Source of the DNA: Xanthobacteraceae bacterium
GTDB taxonomy: Bacteria; Pseudomonadota; Alphaproteobacteria; Rhizobiales; Xanthobacteraceae
Direction: 5' to 3'
Length of the DNA: 34,193 nucleotides
Assembly (NCBI GenBank): GCA_030044555.1
Contig: JASHVN010000133.1
Coordinates: 1 to 34,193, forward strand
Below are positions 1 to 8,308 of the stretch, piece after piece. Made by a program: the position numbers and the translations under genes. Every line of letters starts with the position of its first letter. Position 1 is the stretch's first letter. Under the pieces are notes generated by a model that made no database searches, had not been told where the DNA came from, and worked only from the letters and a program-made list of their open reading frames with translations.

Positions 1-204
1 ATGACCATGACCGACGCCCTCGTCGACACGGCCCTCGGCGAGAGGGCATCTGTCGGCCTCGTGCTGAACACCTCAAAGCCGCCCCGCATTGCGGACCGCG
101 CCGCCCGTACCACGCTCGGCACTGTCTCCAATATTTTTCGCTTGATCGCCGAAGGCCTCGAAGGCGCATCGGCGGCTCGTGCGCGCTATCCGCTCGCCGA
201 CTGA
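1..204 (+). CDS. small hypothetical protein (67 aa), start uncertain
   Basis: The frame is open from the first base of the window and ends in TGA at 202-204. The first base begins an ATG and a second in-frame ATG follows at codon 3, but the upstream sequence is missing, so the true start and any ribosome site cannot be judged. I do not recognise the family. The product has no obvious membrane segment or signal peptide. It has a middle part rich in Arg, Ala and Thr and a C-terminal stretch (around NIFRLIAEGLEG) that could form an amphipathic helix. The reading frame looks protein-like rather than low-complexity, but a chance ORF in high-GC DNA is possible. Confidence 0.45.
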   Translation: MTMTDALVDTALGERASVGLVLNTSKPPRIADRAARTTLGTVSNIFRLIAEGLEGASAARARYPLAD

Positions 205-333
205 CCGCTAAGGCGGCAGCAAATCTTCGTCGCGATAAGCGAGCGCCGGGCCGATACGTGACAATGATGTGGCGTAGACGACCCTCTTATGGGGTGCGCT
301 GCAGCTACAACGCACGCAATCGCCGCCGCACGC

Positions 334-933
334 TTACGGATCGAGTTCGGTGTCCCAGTAGAGATAGTCGAGCCAGCTGTCGTGCAAGTAATTGGGCGGA
401 AACAGCCGCCCATTGCGATGCAGATGCTGCACGGTCGGCTGGAACGGTTTCTGCGCCGGCCACATATTGGACTCGGACGAGGTCAAGTTGCCCTTGCGCA
501 GATTGCACGGCGAGCAGGCGGCGACCACGTTGTCCCAGGTCGTATGGCCGCCGCGTGAGCGCGGCAGCAGGTGATCGAACGTGAGGTCGTCGCGCGCGCC
601 GCAATATTGGCAGCTGAAGCGGTCGCGCAGAAAGACATTGAAGCGGGTGAAGGCGGGATGGGTGGTCGGCTTTACGAAAGTTTTGAGCGACACCACGCTC
701 GGCAGTTTCATTTCCAGGCTGGGGCTGTGCACCGCCCGATCGTAATTGGCGACGATGTTCACCCGATCCAGGAAGACCGCTTTGATCGCATCCTGCCACG
801 ACCAAAGCGACAGCGGGTAGTAACTCAGCGGACGGAAGTCCGCGTTCAGCACCAGCGCAGGAAAGCCCGATGGCGATATCGGCTGTGTCCCTGCAGGCGA
901 TACATGAACATTCAAGGCGGCATTCCTCGTCAC
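334..933 (-). CDS. HNH endonuclease
   Basis: This 199-residue protein carries a complete HNH/zinc-finger nuclease module near residues 106-145. Cys108-x2-Cys111 and Cys140-x2-Cys143 are the probable structural zinc ligands. Asp120-His121 begin the beta-beta-alpha metal site, and Asn135 and Asn144 follow in the expected places. The N-terminal 100 residues (from about FPALVLNADFRPL) match the arrangement of stand-alone HNH proteins that are widespread in alphaproteobacteria. Their role is unproven; DNA nicking in repair or a phage-related origin are both possible. The annotated start is GTG at 933. An in-frame TTG at 915 has a better-placed AGGA, so the protein may be six residues shorter. No restriction-modification partner lies nearby. 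Confidence 0.85.
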   Translation of the reverse strand: MTRNAALNVHVSPAGTQPISPSGFPALVLNADFRPLSYYPLSLWSWQDAIKAVFLDRVNIVANYDRAVHSPSLEMKLPSVVSLKTFVKPTTHPAFTRFNVFLRDRFSCQYCGARDDLTFDHLLPRSRGGHTTWDNVVAACSPCNLRKGNLTSSESNMWPAQKPFQPTVQHLHRNGRLFPPNYLHDSWLDYLYWDTELDP

Positions 934-1074
934 GACTCAGTTTGCCGCAGCGCGGCTTTCGCCGCTAGTTTATAGGGAGAGGTGACAGGATTGTGAAGCC
1001 TGCTCCGGGGGTTAGACGACAGCGGCGGCCCGTGAGGCTTTGCCGCGGCGAGAACCGGGCGCAATCGTGACGCG

Positions 1075-2199
1075 CTACTTTTGTCCGGCGAGGCGCGGCG
1101 GGTGTAGGACGAGCGTGGCGTTTCGCGCACCCGTAGCGAACGAGGGTGCCGATCCGGTGCCTGCGCGGGATGGCCGATCGGGAATGATATCAATCGTTTC
1201 TTCCTGGCGCGGCCAGGGCAAAGACAGCAACAGCTTGCAGCGCAAGCCGCCCGGCGCAAAGGTCATCTCCACCGCGCCGTCGAACTGGCGCAGCCCTTTG
1301 CGCAGCAGCGTAGTGCCAAAACCCTCGCGCTGCGCGGCGGCAGGCGCCGGACCGCCGCTCTCGACCCAATCGAATTTGACCCGATCATGGTGCTGCATCC
1401 ACGATAGCGTGACGCGGCCGCCAGGCGCCGAAAGCGCTCCATGCTTGGCCGCATTGGTGGTCAGTTCGTGGAAGATCAGCGCCAGCACGGTTGCGATTTC
1501 CGACGGACATTCGAAGTCTTCGCCTTCGAGCGCAAACTGCGCCGGATCATAAGGTGCGAACTCGCCGGCGAGGATCTCTTTGAGGAATGCGCCGCGCCAT
1601 TCCGATTTGATCAAAAGATCGTTGGTCGCAGCCAGCGCGGCGATGCGGTTGTTCAACTTGCCGAGCGTCGCGGGCTCTCCGCGCAAGGTCTGACCGGCCA
1701 CGGCTTGCACGATCGCCAGCATGTTCTTGATCCGATGCGCCAGTTCGTGATTGAGCAATTGCCGGCGGTCCTGCTCGTCGCGCAGTCGAGATAACAGATC
1801 GCGGTAGCTCTTCGCCGCCAAGATGATGATTGCGGATGAGACGGCAAAGAGCAGCGCGCTCACCATCTGGTCCCAATCGAACACGTGCGATTTCCAATCG
1901 GGCGGAACAAACAGCCAAAAGCCGGCGATCGCTCCGGACGTCGCCGCAAGAATGCCGGCCGGCACGCCGCCGACCAGAGCCGCCACCAACGTCGCCGAAT
2001 AATAGGACGAGAACGCGTTGCTGGCGGCGGCGTTGGCGGCGCCGCCGAACGCGCTGTGAATATCGAGCTCGCCGAGCGCGCTGCGGACAAGCGTGGCAAC
2101 GCCAACGCAGATCAGTGCGAACAGCAGCGACGACAATGAGCCCGGTTGCAGGCCGCCGCGCCAAAGCTCGCGCCAGGAGGCAAACGCCAGCTTCACCAT
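1075..2199 (-). CDS. HWE-family sensor histidine kinase with N-terminal membrane domain
   Basis: The protein (374 aa) should autophosphorylate and pass phosphate to a response regulator that is not in this window. Three or four hydrophobic segments between residues about 22 and 130 resemble the DUF4118/KdpD-type membrane sensor region. A short coiled linker (about 131-150) leads to the H-box HRIKN with the phospho-accepting His155. The ATPase part has the N-box HELTTNAAKHGALS (244-257) and the WVESGGP motif (Trp278, Glu280). The H-x-R, Trp and Glu residues define the HWE class, common in rhizobia. The class is often tied to general stress or light signalling, but no PhyR, NepR or EcfG gene is adjacent. 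It is transcribed divergently from hpnN. The C-terminal 40 residues after the kinase core are not recognisable. Confidence 0.88.
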   Translation of the reverse strand: MVKLAFASWRELWRGGLQPGSLSSLLFALICVGVATLVRSALGELDIHSAFGGAANAAASNAFSSYYSATLVAALVGGVPAGILAATSGAIAGFWLFVPPDWKSHVFDWDQMVSALLFAVSSAIIILAAKSYRDLLSRLRDEQDRRQLLNHELAHRIKNMLAIVQAVAGQTLRGEPATLGKLNNRIAALAATNDLLIKSEWRGAFLKEILAGEFAPYDPAQFALEGEDFECPSEIATVLALIFHELTTNAAKHGALSAPGGRVTLSWMQHHDRVKFDWVESGGPAPAAAQREGFGTTLLRKGLRQFDGAVEMTFAPGGLRCKLLLSLPWPRQEETIDIIPDRPSRAGTGSAPSFATGARNATLVLHPPRLAGQK

Positions 2200-2433
2200 C
2201 GTGTTTTCCCAAAACTGCCGCTACGGCGGCGCGGTACGCTCAACTGATATTTCCAAACGGACAAACAGGTCCAGATCTGCCAAGCCCCAATCTGCGCGCG
2301 TGACGTGATCGTTTTTTCACGGCGGATTGTGGGACGGCGATTCATCCGAGCTTCACATTCGCGCGACCCGCACGGGTGACCGTGTGAGAGCGGCAATGTC
2401 CTGCGGCATTGGAACCGCGGAGTCGTGAACCAA

Positions 2434-2450
2434 AATGCCGCAGCGGCATT
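2434..2450. promoter_or_regulatory. 17-bp perfect palindrome in the kinase/hpnN divergent gap
   Basis: AATGCCGC-A-GCGGCATT is a perfect inverted repeat. A further half-site GCGGCATT lies at 2403-2410. It sits in the 385-bp gene-free stretch (2200-2584) between the divergent kinase and hpnN genes and could be an operator for either. Nothing else in this stretch is clear to me; I found no convincing sigma-70 promoter. Confidence 0.35.
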
Positions 2451-2563
2451 AACGCCTCAGCCGTTCTCCCTCGCGGGCGAGCGAACCATCGATATTTGTT
2501 ATCGCAGGCGGAGTTGCGCGGAACGTGTTGCGCGAGCGATGCCGCGCAACGCATGTCTTAAGC

Positions 2564-2600
2564 CATGTCTCACGTGAATTAGTCATGTCATACGTGAATT
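2564..2600 (+). repeat. 20-bp-period tandem duplication that makes a 5-codon upstream ORF before hpnN
   Basis: CATGTCTCACGTGAATT (2564-2580) is repeated 20 bp later as CATGTCATACGTGAATT (2584-2600), with two mismatches. The second copy contains the likely hpnN start (ATG 2585, MSYVNF). The first copy reads ATG TCT CAC GTG AAT TAG (2565-2582), a mini-ORF MSHVN that ends 2 nt before the hpnN start codon. Whether it is translated is unknown. Confidence 0.6.
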
Positions 2601-5209
2601 TCGCCGCCATCATCGATTTTTGCATCCGCCGCGCCTGGCTTGTCATTCTGGCGAGCGCGCTGGTTCTTGTTGGCTCGACCGTCTACGTGGCGCGGCATTT
2701 TGCCGTCAACACCAACGTCAGCAATTTGCTCTCGCCGAACCTGCCGTGGCGTCAGCGCGAATTGGCCTACCAGGCGGCATTCCCGCAGCAGGCGACGTCA
2801 ATCCTCGCGGTCGTCAGTGCGCCCTCGCCGGAATTCGCCGGCGCCGCCGCTAATGTGTTGGTTGAACGGCTGGCGCCGCAGACCGCGCACTTTCATTCCG
2901 TCACGGCCGCGCAAGGCGGCGCCTTCTTTGCGCGCAACGGCCTCCTCTATTTGCCGCCGGACCAACTCGCCGAGCGGATGAGCAAATTGAGCCATGCCGT
3001 GCCGCTTATTCGCACGCTGGCGTCAGATCAATCGCTGCGCGGTCTGGCGCAGGTGCTGTCCGAGAGCCTTGAGGGCGTTGCGGCGGGCCGCATCAGCCTC
3101 GACGCGATGGCGCAACCGCTCAACACCGTCGCCGATACGCTCGACAACGTGCTCGCCGGGCGCAAGGCGGCGTTCTCCTGGCAGGTGCTGGTGAACGGGA
3201 CGCCGGCGGCGTTTCAAGATTTGAACCAGCTCATCGCCATCTATCCGGTGCTCGATTTCGGCGCGCTGCAGCCCGGCCATGCGGCCGCGGAAGCCGTGCG
3301 CAAGACCGCCGCCGACGCCCATCTGAATTCGACTTACGGCGCCACCGTGCGTCTCACCGGCTCGATTCCGCTGGCCGATGCGCAATTGGCCACGCTGCAG
3401 CAGGGACTGTGGCTCAACAGCCTTATCACCGCGGCGATCGTCCTCATCGTGTTGTATTTGGCGTTGCAATCGGTGCGCATCGTGGGCGCCGTCATCGTCA
3501 CGATTTTCGTTGGGCTGGTGGCGACCGCGGCGCTCGGTCTGCTTCTGGTCGGCGCGTTCAATCCCATCTCGGTGGCGTTTGCCATGCTGTTTGTTGGTCT
3601 GGGCGCCGACTTCGCCATTCAATTCAGCGTCCGCTATCGCGCGCAGCGCCACGAACTGCATGAGCTCAAGCCGGCGCTGATCGACGGGGCGCGCTATGTC
3701 GGCCCGCCCTTGACGCTGGCGGCGCTGGCCGCCGCCGCTGGATTTCTGTCTTTCGTGCCGACGGATTATCGCGGCGTCGCCGAACTCGGCCTGATCGCCG
3801 GGGTCGGCATGATCGTCGCCTATGTGGCCAGTTTCACGCTGCTGCCGGTGCTGCTGTCCCTGTTTCGGGCGCCGCCCGAGCCGCGGCCCATGGGGTATAG
3901 CGCCATGGCAGGCGCTGACCGCTTCATGCATCGGCATCGCACGGCAATCGTCGCGGCCACGTCGTTCGTCGCGATTGCCGCGCTGCCGTCGCTCGCTTGG
4001 CTGCAGTTCAATTTCGATCCTAACAGTCTGCAAGTTCCCGATGTCGAAGCAGTGACGACGCTGCAGCAGTTGAGCGGCGACCCGCGGGTGGCGTTCAACA
4101 GCGCCGACCTGCTGGCGCCGGCTAACGACGCCGCCGCGGCCGCCAAGCGCCTCTCGGGGTTGCCCGAAGTCGCCAGCACCAGGAATATCGACAGCTTCAT
4201 CCCGTCCGACCAACCGCAGAAGCTGGCGATTATCCGTCAGACCGCGGCCGCGCTCGATCCGGCCCTGCAGGCGAGGCCGGCCGCCGCGCCGAACGATGGC
4301 GACGACGTCGCGGCGCTCAAAGCCGACGCGAAGGCGCTGCAAAACGTCGCCGGCGAAAGGAGCGGGCCTGGCGCCGATGCCGCCAAGCGGCTGGCCAAAG
4401 ACCTCGACGCGCTGGCCAATGGCAGCCCGCAGCTGCGCCAGCGGGCGCAGGCGGTGTTCATCCCGCCGCTGCAGATTAGTCTCCGCCAACTCGCCGCATC
4501 GCTGCATCCGCAAACGGTGACGCGCGCCGATCTTCCCGGCGATCTGGTGCGGCAGTGGGTGGCGCCGAACGGGATGATGCGCACCGAGGTCCTGCCGAAG
4601 GGCAACACCAACGATACCGCGACGATGCGCCGCTTTGCGCAGGCAGTGCTTTCTGTCGAACCGAACGCGACCGGCCAGGCGATCGAGATCTATGAATGGG
4701 GAAACACGGTCACGGCTGCCTTCATCAAGGCCGGCGTGCTGGCGATCTGCTCGATCGCGATTTTGCTGTTCCTGGTGCTGCGGCGCATCGGCGATGTCTT
4801 GTTGACACTGATCCCGCTCCTGGTGGCGGCGGCGGCGACCCTGGAAATCTGTGCGCTCAGCGGCTTTGCTCTCAACTACGCCAACATCATCGCGCTGCCG
4901 GCGCTGCTCGGCGTCGGCGTCGCCTTCAAGATCTACTACGTGATGGCCTGGCGCCGCGGCGAATATAATTTCCTGCAGTCGAGCCTCACGCGCGCGGTGT
5001 TCTTCAGCGCGTTGATGACGGCGACTGCGTTCGGCAGTCTCTGGTTCTCGGCGCATCCGGGAATTTCCAGCATGGGCAAGCTCTTGGCGCTGTCGCTCGC
5101 CTGCACGCTTGCTTCCGCGGCTTTGTTCCAGCCGGCTCTCATGGGCCGGCCGCGCACCGCCAAAGCGGGCAATGCGGGCGCTTTGGATAAAACAAAACCC
5201 GTTTCGTAG
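2585..5209 (+). CDS. hpnN: hopanoid-associated RND transporter HpnN
   Basis: This is a large RND-superfamily membrane protein of 874 residues from ATG 2585. HpnN moves hopanoids from the inner to the outer membrane. The layout matches: one N-terminal membrane helix (about residues 13-33), a long periplasmic domain, and a block of about five helices with the sterol-sensing-like segment (about 275-440). A second periplasmic domain rich in Ala, Lys and Asp follows, then a second helix block (about 708-850). The frame is also open upstream to a GTG at 2525, but the extra 20 residues look unlike a signal and include the duplicated region, so ATG 2585 is preferred. No strong Shine-Dalgarno is seen. 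No other hopanoid gene (shc, hpnA-M) lies in the window, so it stands alone here. Confidence 0.88.
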   Translation: MSYVNFAAIIDFCIRRAWLVILASALVLVGSTVYVARHFAVNTNVSNLLSPNLPWRQRELAYQAAFPQQATSILAVVSAPSPEFAGAAANVLVERLAPQTAHFHSVTAAQGGAFFARNGLLYLPPDQLAERMSKLSHAVPLIRTLASDQSLRGLAQVLSESLEGVAAGRISLDAMAQPLNTVADTLDNVLAGRKAAFSWQVLVNGTPAAFQDLNQLIAIYPVLDFGALQPGHAAAEAVRKTAADAHLNSTYGATVRLTGSIPLADAQLATLQQGLWLNSLITAAIVLIVLYLALQSVRIVGAVIVTIFVGLVATAALGLLLVGAFNPISVAFAMLFVGLGADFAIQFSVRYRAQRHELHELKPALIDGARYVGPPLTLAALAAAAGFLSFVPTDYRGVAELGLIAGVGMIVAYVASFTLLPVLLSLFRAPPEPRPMGYSAMAGADRFMHRHRTAIVAATSFVAIAALPSLAWLQFNFDPNSLQVPDVEAVTTLQQLSGDPRVAFNSADLLAPANDAAAAAKRLSGLPEVASTRNIDSFIPSDQPQKLAIIRQTAAALDPALQARPAAAPNDGDDVAALKADAKALQNVAGERSGPGADAAKRLAKDLDALANGSPQLRQRAQAVFIPPLQISLRQLAASLHPQTVTRADLPGDLVRQWVAPNGMMRTEVLPKGNTNDTATMRRFAQAVLSVEPNATGQAIEIYEWGNTVTAAFIKAGVLAICSIAILLFLVLRRIGDVLLTLIPLLVAAAATLEICALSGFALNYANIIALPALLGVGVAFKIYYVMAWRRGEYNFLQSSLTRAVFFSALMTATAFGSLWFSAHPGISSMGKLLALSLACTLASAALFQPALMGRPRTAKAGNAGALDKTKPVS

Positions 5210-5363
5210 ACGGGCCGTAAACCTTATTGCCGCGCCCCCGCCGCACGGTGTTCGGCCGAAAGGGCATCGCATAGTCGCAACGGCGACACGGCAACCCTCC
5301 ATTAACGCTGCGGGGCTTTCCGCTCTGCATTCGAAACAACAAAAAATCAATGCCCTTCCGCTA

Positions 5364-5396
5364 CTTGGCAAGTGCTTGGCAAGTACTTGGCAAGTC
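5364..5396 (+). repeat. three 11-bp direct repeats, possible operator or sigma-54-like promoter
   Basis: CTTGGCAAGTG, CTTGGCAAGTA and CTTGGCAAGTC follow each other without gaps. Each unit is nearly palindromic (CTTG-G-CAAG), and the 11-bp period is close to one helical turn, as in cooperative operator arrays. Read another way, TTGGCA-N8-TGGCA at 5365-5381, and again at 5376-5392, has the GG/GC spacing of a -24/-12 sigma-54 promoter. The array ends 41 bp before the start of the TadG-like gene. Confidence 0.55.
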
Positions 5397-5437
5397 AGCG
5401 AACGGCAAAATCCGCTTTGCCTTAGAGGGTGATATTC

Positions 5438-6850
5438 ATGCCTGGCGACCTGATGCGTCGGTTCATTCGCGACCGCCGGGGCAACACCGCGCTTATCTTC
5501 GCGCTGTCGCTCGTGCCGCTGATTTTTCTCGTGGGACTCGGGCTCGATTTTTCTGCCGCGGCGCAGAAACGAATCGTGCTCAACGAGGCGGCAGACTCGG
5601 CGGCCTTGTCCATGGTGACGCCGAGCGCAATGAACAACGAAAACTGTGCAACAGCGGAAGCCAACGCCCAGAACATTTTCCTGGGCGAAGCCCAGGCTTA
5701 CGTTGCCGCGCACGGATCGGGGCTCAACTACAGTGCGCCGACCATCAGCGGCTGCGCGGACAACACATCCACCCGCACGGTCACCGTCAGCTACACCGCC
5801 TCGTCGGTCAATGCGTTTCCGAACGTGCTCGGGCAATCGAGCTGGCAGATTACCGGTTCGTCGACCGCGACCGCCAGTATCGCGCCAAACATCAACTTCT
5901 ATCTGCTGCTCGACAATTCGCCGTCGATGGATATCGCGGCGACCTCCGACGGAATCACGGCAATGAAGAACGCCACCATCAATGCGCCGGCCAAGGGAGC
6001 CAATGCCGGCGGATGCGCCTTCGCCTGCCATGAATCCGATCCCGCGGCAGACGACCTGGGCAATCCCGGTGGCGAGGATAATTACGCACTGGCGCAAAAC
6101 CTCGGCGTGGTGACCCGCATCGAAAACATGGCGAGCGCGACTTCCTCGCTGATGACCACGGCTTCGCAGACGATGACGGAGAACAATGCGACCTGCCCGG
6201 ATGGTCCAGGTTGCTACCAGATGGCTATTTTTACCTTCAACGTGCAAGGAGGCACCAACAGCCAGTGCAGCAGCACGACGATTCAAACGATCTACGCGCC
6301 GGGCTGCGCTCCCTCATCGAACCTGAGCGCCGCGAAAACTGCCGCCAGCGGCATCGACGTTTTAGAGGTTTGCACAAATAACGACCTTGTCTGCGGTACA
6401 AACAATAACGATACGGATACTGATTTTGAAACTGCGATGAACGCCATTAATAATATCATGCCGAATCCGGGTTCCGGAACATCGGCGGGCACGCCGCAGG
6501 AGGTGCTGTTTCTGGTTACCGACGGCGTTGATGACGAAGTCAATTCGCAGTCTTGCAATGAGCCGCTCGACGCTGGGACCCGTTGTCAGCAGCCGTTCGA
6601 TACGAGCTGGTGCACGACGGTCAAGAATCGTGGCATCCGCATCGCCGTGCTCTATACCGAATATCTGCCGATGACGTCGAATTCTTGGTATAATGAATGG
6701 ATATCGGGATTTCAGAGCGGGGTCGCCACGAACATGCAAAACTGCGCGTCGCCGGGACTGTATTTTGAGGTGACGACCGACGACGATATTACGGCCGCCA
6801 TGGTGAAGCTGTTTCAGCTATCGGTCAGCAGCGCACGCCTGTCGCAGTAG
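5438..6850 (+). CDS. TadG-like pilus assembly protein with von Willebrand A domain
   Basis: This 470-residue protein is probably secreted or membrane-anchored and linked to Flp/Tad pili. Basic residues (about 7-15) precede the TadE/TadG-type helix (about 17-37) with the typical GNTALIFAL start. The vWA domain begins near residue 155 with the MIDAS motif D159-N-S161-P-S163, and a later VTDG strand fits its metal site. About 14 cysteines lie in the external part, including CAFACH at 193-198, so several disulfides are likely. ATG 5438 is chosen because AGAGGG lies about 8 nt upstream; the frame is open from a GTG at 5429. It converges with two TadE-like genes. No TadA ATPase, CpaB or CpaC gene is in the window, so the secretion machinery must be elsewhere. 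Codons around 6370-6470 are notably AT-rich. Confidence 0.85.
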   Translation: MPGDLMRRFIRDRRGNTALIFALSLVPLIFLVGLGLDFSAAAQKRIVLNEAADSAALSMVTPSAMNNENCATAEANAQNIFLGEAQAYVAAHGSGLNYSAPTISGCADNTSTRTVTVSYTASSVNAFPNVLGQSSWQITGSSTATASIAPNINFYLLLDNSPSMDIAATSDGITAMKNATINAPAKGANAGGCAFACHESDPAADDLGNPGGEDNYALAQNLGVVTRIENMASATSSLMTTASQTMTENNATCPDGPGCYQMAIFTFNVQGGTNSQCSSTTIQTIYAPGCAPSSNLSAAKTAASGIDVLEVCTNNDLVCGTNNNDTDTDFETAMNAINNIMPNPGSGTSAGTPQEVLFLVTDGVDDEVNSQSCNEPLDAGTRCQQPFDTSWCTTVKNRGIRIAVLYTEYLPMTSNSWYNEWISGFQSGVATNMQNCASPGLYFEVTTDDDITAAMVKLFQLSVSSARLSQ

Positions 6851-6889
6851 CGCGAACGGTGCAGGTGCGAGCGCCGGCGCCTTTTGTTT

Positions 6890-6924
6890 CCCAAGTCTGC
6901 GATTTTCCCAAGCCTGCGATTTTT
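6890..6924. repeat. 17-bp tandem repeat between convergent tad genes
   Basis: CCCAAGTCTGCGATTTT (6890-6906) is followed at once by CCCAAGCCTGCGATTTTT (6907-6924) and a partial third copy (CAAGCCTGAGAT from 6925). Just upstream, the palindrome GCGCCGGCGC (6871-6880) followed by CTTTTGTTT may act as a weak terminator for the TadG-like gene. The whole 124-bp convergent gap holds no gene. Confidence 0.55.
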
Positions 6925-6974
6925 CAAGCCTGAGATGCGGAATTCTTCAGGTGACCGACCGGCGGCGTGCCGCG

Positions 6975-7655
6975 TCAGCACGTCGACGGCGTAGGAGTGT
7001 TGTTGATGTAGTACTGCACGCAGCTGGAATTGCGCGGGAAAAACAGCGCATTCTGATTCATGTTGATTGTACTGGTGATGACGTAGCCCAACGACGGCGT
7101 GTAAGGATAAGTCACCTCTCCGAGGATCAGATAATAAGTCGTGCCGGCTTGCAGCGATTGCATGGCCGCCGGCAGCGGATAGGACGACCCGGTGGTGCGA
7201 CCGTTGCCGCTGTTCGTGGCGCTCCAGACCACTGTCGCCGTTGTATTCCCGCCGGTGAACGTTAATTCTGAGACGGTGACGACCATGTTGTTGGTCGAAT
7301 ACGGCGCCATCACGGTCGTGGCAGCGCCGAGAATCTGATTCATCGTGGTGGTGTCGATCGCCAGGCCATCGGCGGCATCGCAATATTGGCCGCTGCTCGT
7401 GGTATTGCCGCACTGAGACGTCAGATCGGCCACGGTGCGCGCGGCGAGCGTCACTCTGAATTGAACCGCGAAGCCGTCGCCCAGCTCGGTGCCGCCGAGA
7501 TAGAGCGTAAGCATGAACGGCAGGATGAGGGCGAATTCGATGGCGGCGATGCCGTGGTGATCGCTGCCGAAGCGGCGCAGGAAACGGCCCAAGAATCCGC
7601 CCAAGAATCCGCCCAAGAATCCGCGAATGCCCAATAGGGCGCCGGCGTTGCGCAT
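6975..7655 (-). CDS. TadE-like pseudopilin (second of a pair)
   Basis: This 226-residue protein has the TadE-like pattern GIAAIEFALILPF (about residues 35-47) with Glu40 at the processing-site position and a further conserved-type Glu57. A single membrane helix and a Thr/Ser/Asn-rich external domain follow, with cysteine pairs near residues 82-92 and at the C-terminus. The start ATG (7655-7653) overlaps the TGA of the upstream TadE-like gene by one base (TGATG), so translation is probably coupled. Residues 12-23 are three GFLG units encoded by a 12-bp tandem repeat, which lengthens the leader before the processing site. The frame is open about 100 codons further upstream, but that part is a shadow of the neighbouring gene. 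It probably encodes a minor pilus component. Confidence 0.83.
   Translation of the reverse strand: MRNAGALLGIRGFLGGFLGGFLGRFLRRFGSDHHGIAAIEFALILPFMLTLYLGGTELGDGFAVQFRVTLAARTVADLTSQCGNTTSSGQYCDAADGLAIDTTTMNQILGAATTVMAPYSTNNMVVTVSELTFTGGNTTATVVWSATNSGNGRTTGSSYPLPAAMQSLQAGTTYYLILGEVTYPYTPSLGYVITSTINMNQNALFFPRNSSCVQYYINNTPTPSTC
7588..7623 (-). repeat. 12-bp in-frame tandem repeat (3 copies) in the TadE-like leader
   Basis: The plus strand reads CCCAAGAATCCG three times without change. In the gene it gives GFLG x3, just before the pseudopilin hydrophobic segment. Because the period is a multiple of three, copy-number change would alter leader length without a frameshift. Confidence 0.8.
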
Positions 7656-8233
7656 CAATACGGCTCGCTCTTGAACACGGCGGTCGAGACCAGGAGCCGG
7701 TTGCCGTTCGACAGATTGGAAAGATTGAATCCGAGCGGACCGAGAATGACCGGCCATTGATACATGATTTGGACGACGACGATGCTGCCCGGAGAGCCGG
7801 GCGAATAATTCCAGGTGTTGGTGACGGTGCCGTTGGTGAAGTTCAGGGTCGGCGACGACGTGTTGGCGGAGGCAAAGTCGGTGTAGTTTTGAACGTTGAC
7901 CATCAAATTGTTGCAGTTGAACAGCGCGCTGACCAGCGTCGCGGTGTCGGCGCTGGTGCACACGTAGTTCTTAAATTGCGATTGCGTCATGTTCGACTGC
8001 TGCGCCTGCCCGGTGAGGATGTAGCGGCTCGCTTCCTCGGTCACTTCGTCGAGCACGCGTCCGGCAAAGAAGACCAGCGCCGTTTCAAATAAAGCGACGA
8101 GCAGCGCCAGAAACGGCGCCGCCACCAGCGCGAATTCAAGGGCGGTGGCGCCCTTCTGGCAGAGAGCGAAATGTTTGGAGGAACGAAGCCGGCTCGCGCA
8201 TTGCGCCAGTTTTTTCTTGAAAGCCGCGAACAT
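7655..8233 (-). CDS. TadE-like pseudopilin (first of a pair)
   Basis: This 192-residue protein begins with a short basic leader (FKKKLAQ...), then KGATALEFALVAAPFLALL from residue 27. This is the TadE consensus, with Glu33 after the probable prepilin-peptidase cleavage region and Glu50 inside the helix. The external domain is rich in Asn, Thr and Ser with two cysteines (about residues 92 and 105), suggesting one disulfide. It is the promoter-proximal gene of a two-gene unit with the TadE-like gene starting at its stop codon. In the leader, TGCTCC-gat-GGAGCA (8242-8256) is a small hairpin that would hold the only GGAG upstream of the start, so initiation could be affected by folding. The neighbouring convergent vWA protein supports a Tad pilus role. 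Confidence 0.85.
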   Translation of the reverse strand: MFAAFKKKLAQCASRLRSSKHFALCQKGATALEFALVAAPFLALLVALFETALVFFAGRVLDEVTEEASRYILTGQAQQSNMTQSQFKNYVCTSADTATLVSALFNCNNLMVNVQNYTDFASANTSSPTLNFTNGTVTNTWNYSPGSPGSIVVVQIMYQWPVILGPLGFNLSNLSNGNRLLVSTAVFKSEPY

Positions 8234-8308
8234 GGCGCAGGTGCTCCGATGGAGCAGCTTTTAGGGCGAATTTGCTAGTGAAACGTTACCCTCCGGCGCG
8301 GCGCGGGG

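Noticed and set aside
3023-6286. 1087-codon open frame on the minus strand across hpnN and the TadG-like gene
   Set aside because: It is antisense to two well-supported genes and its product is an Arg/His/Gln-rich sequence without domains, as expected from GC-rich codon shadows.
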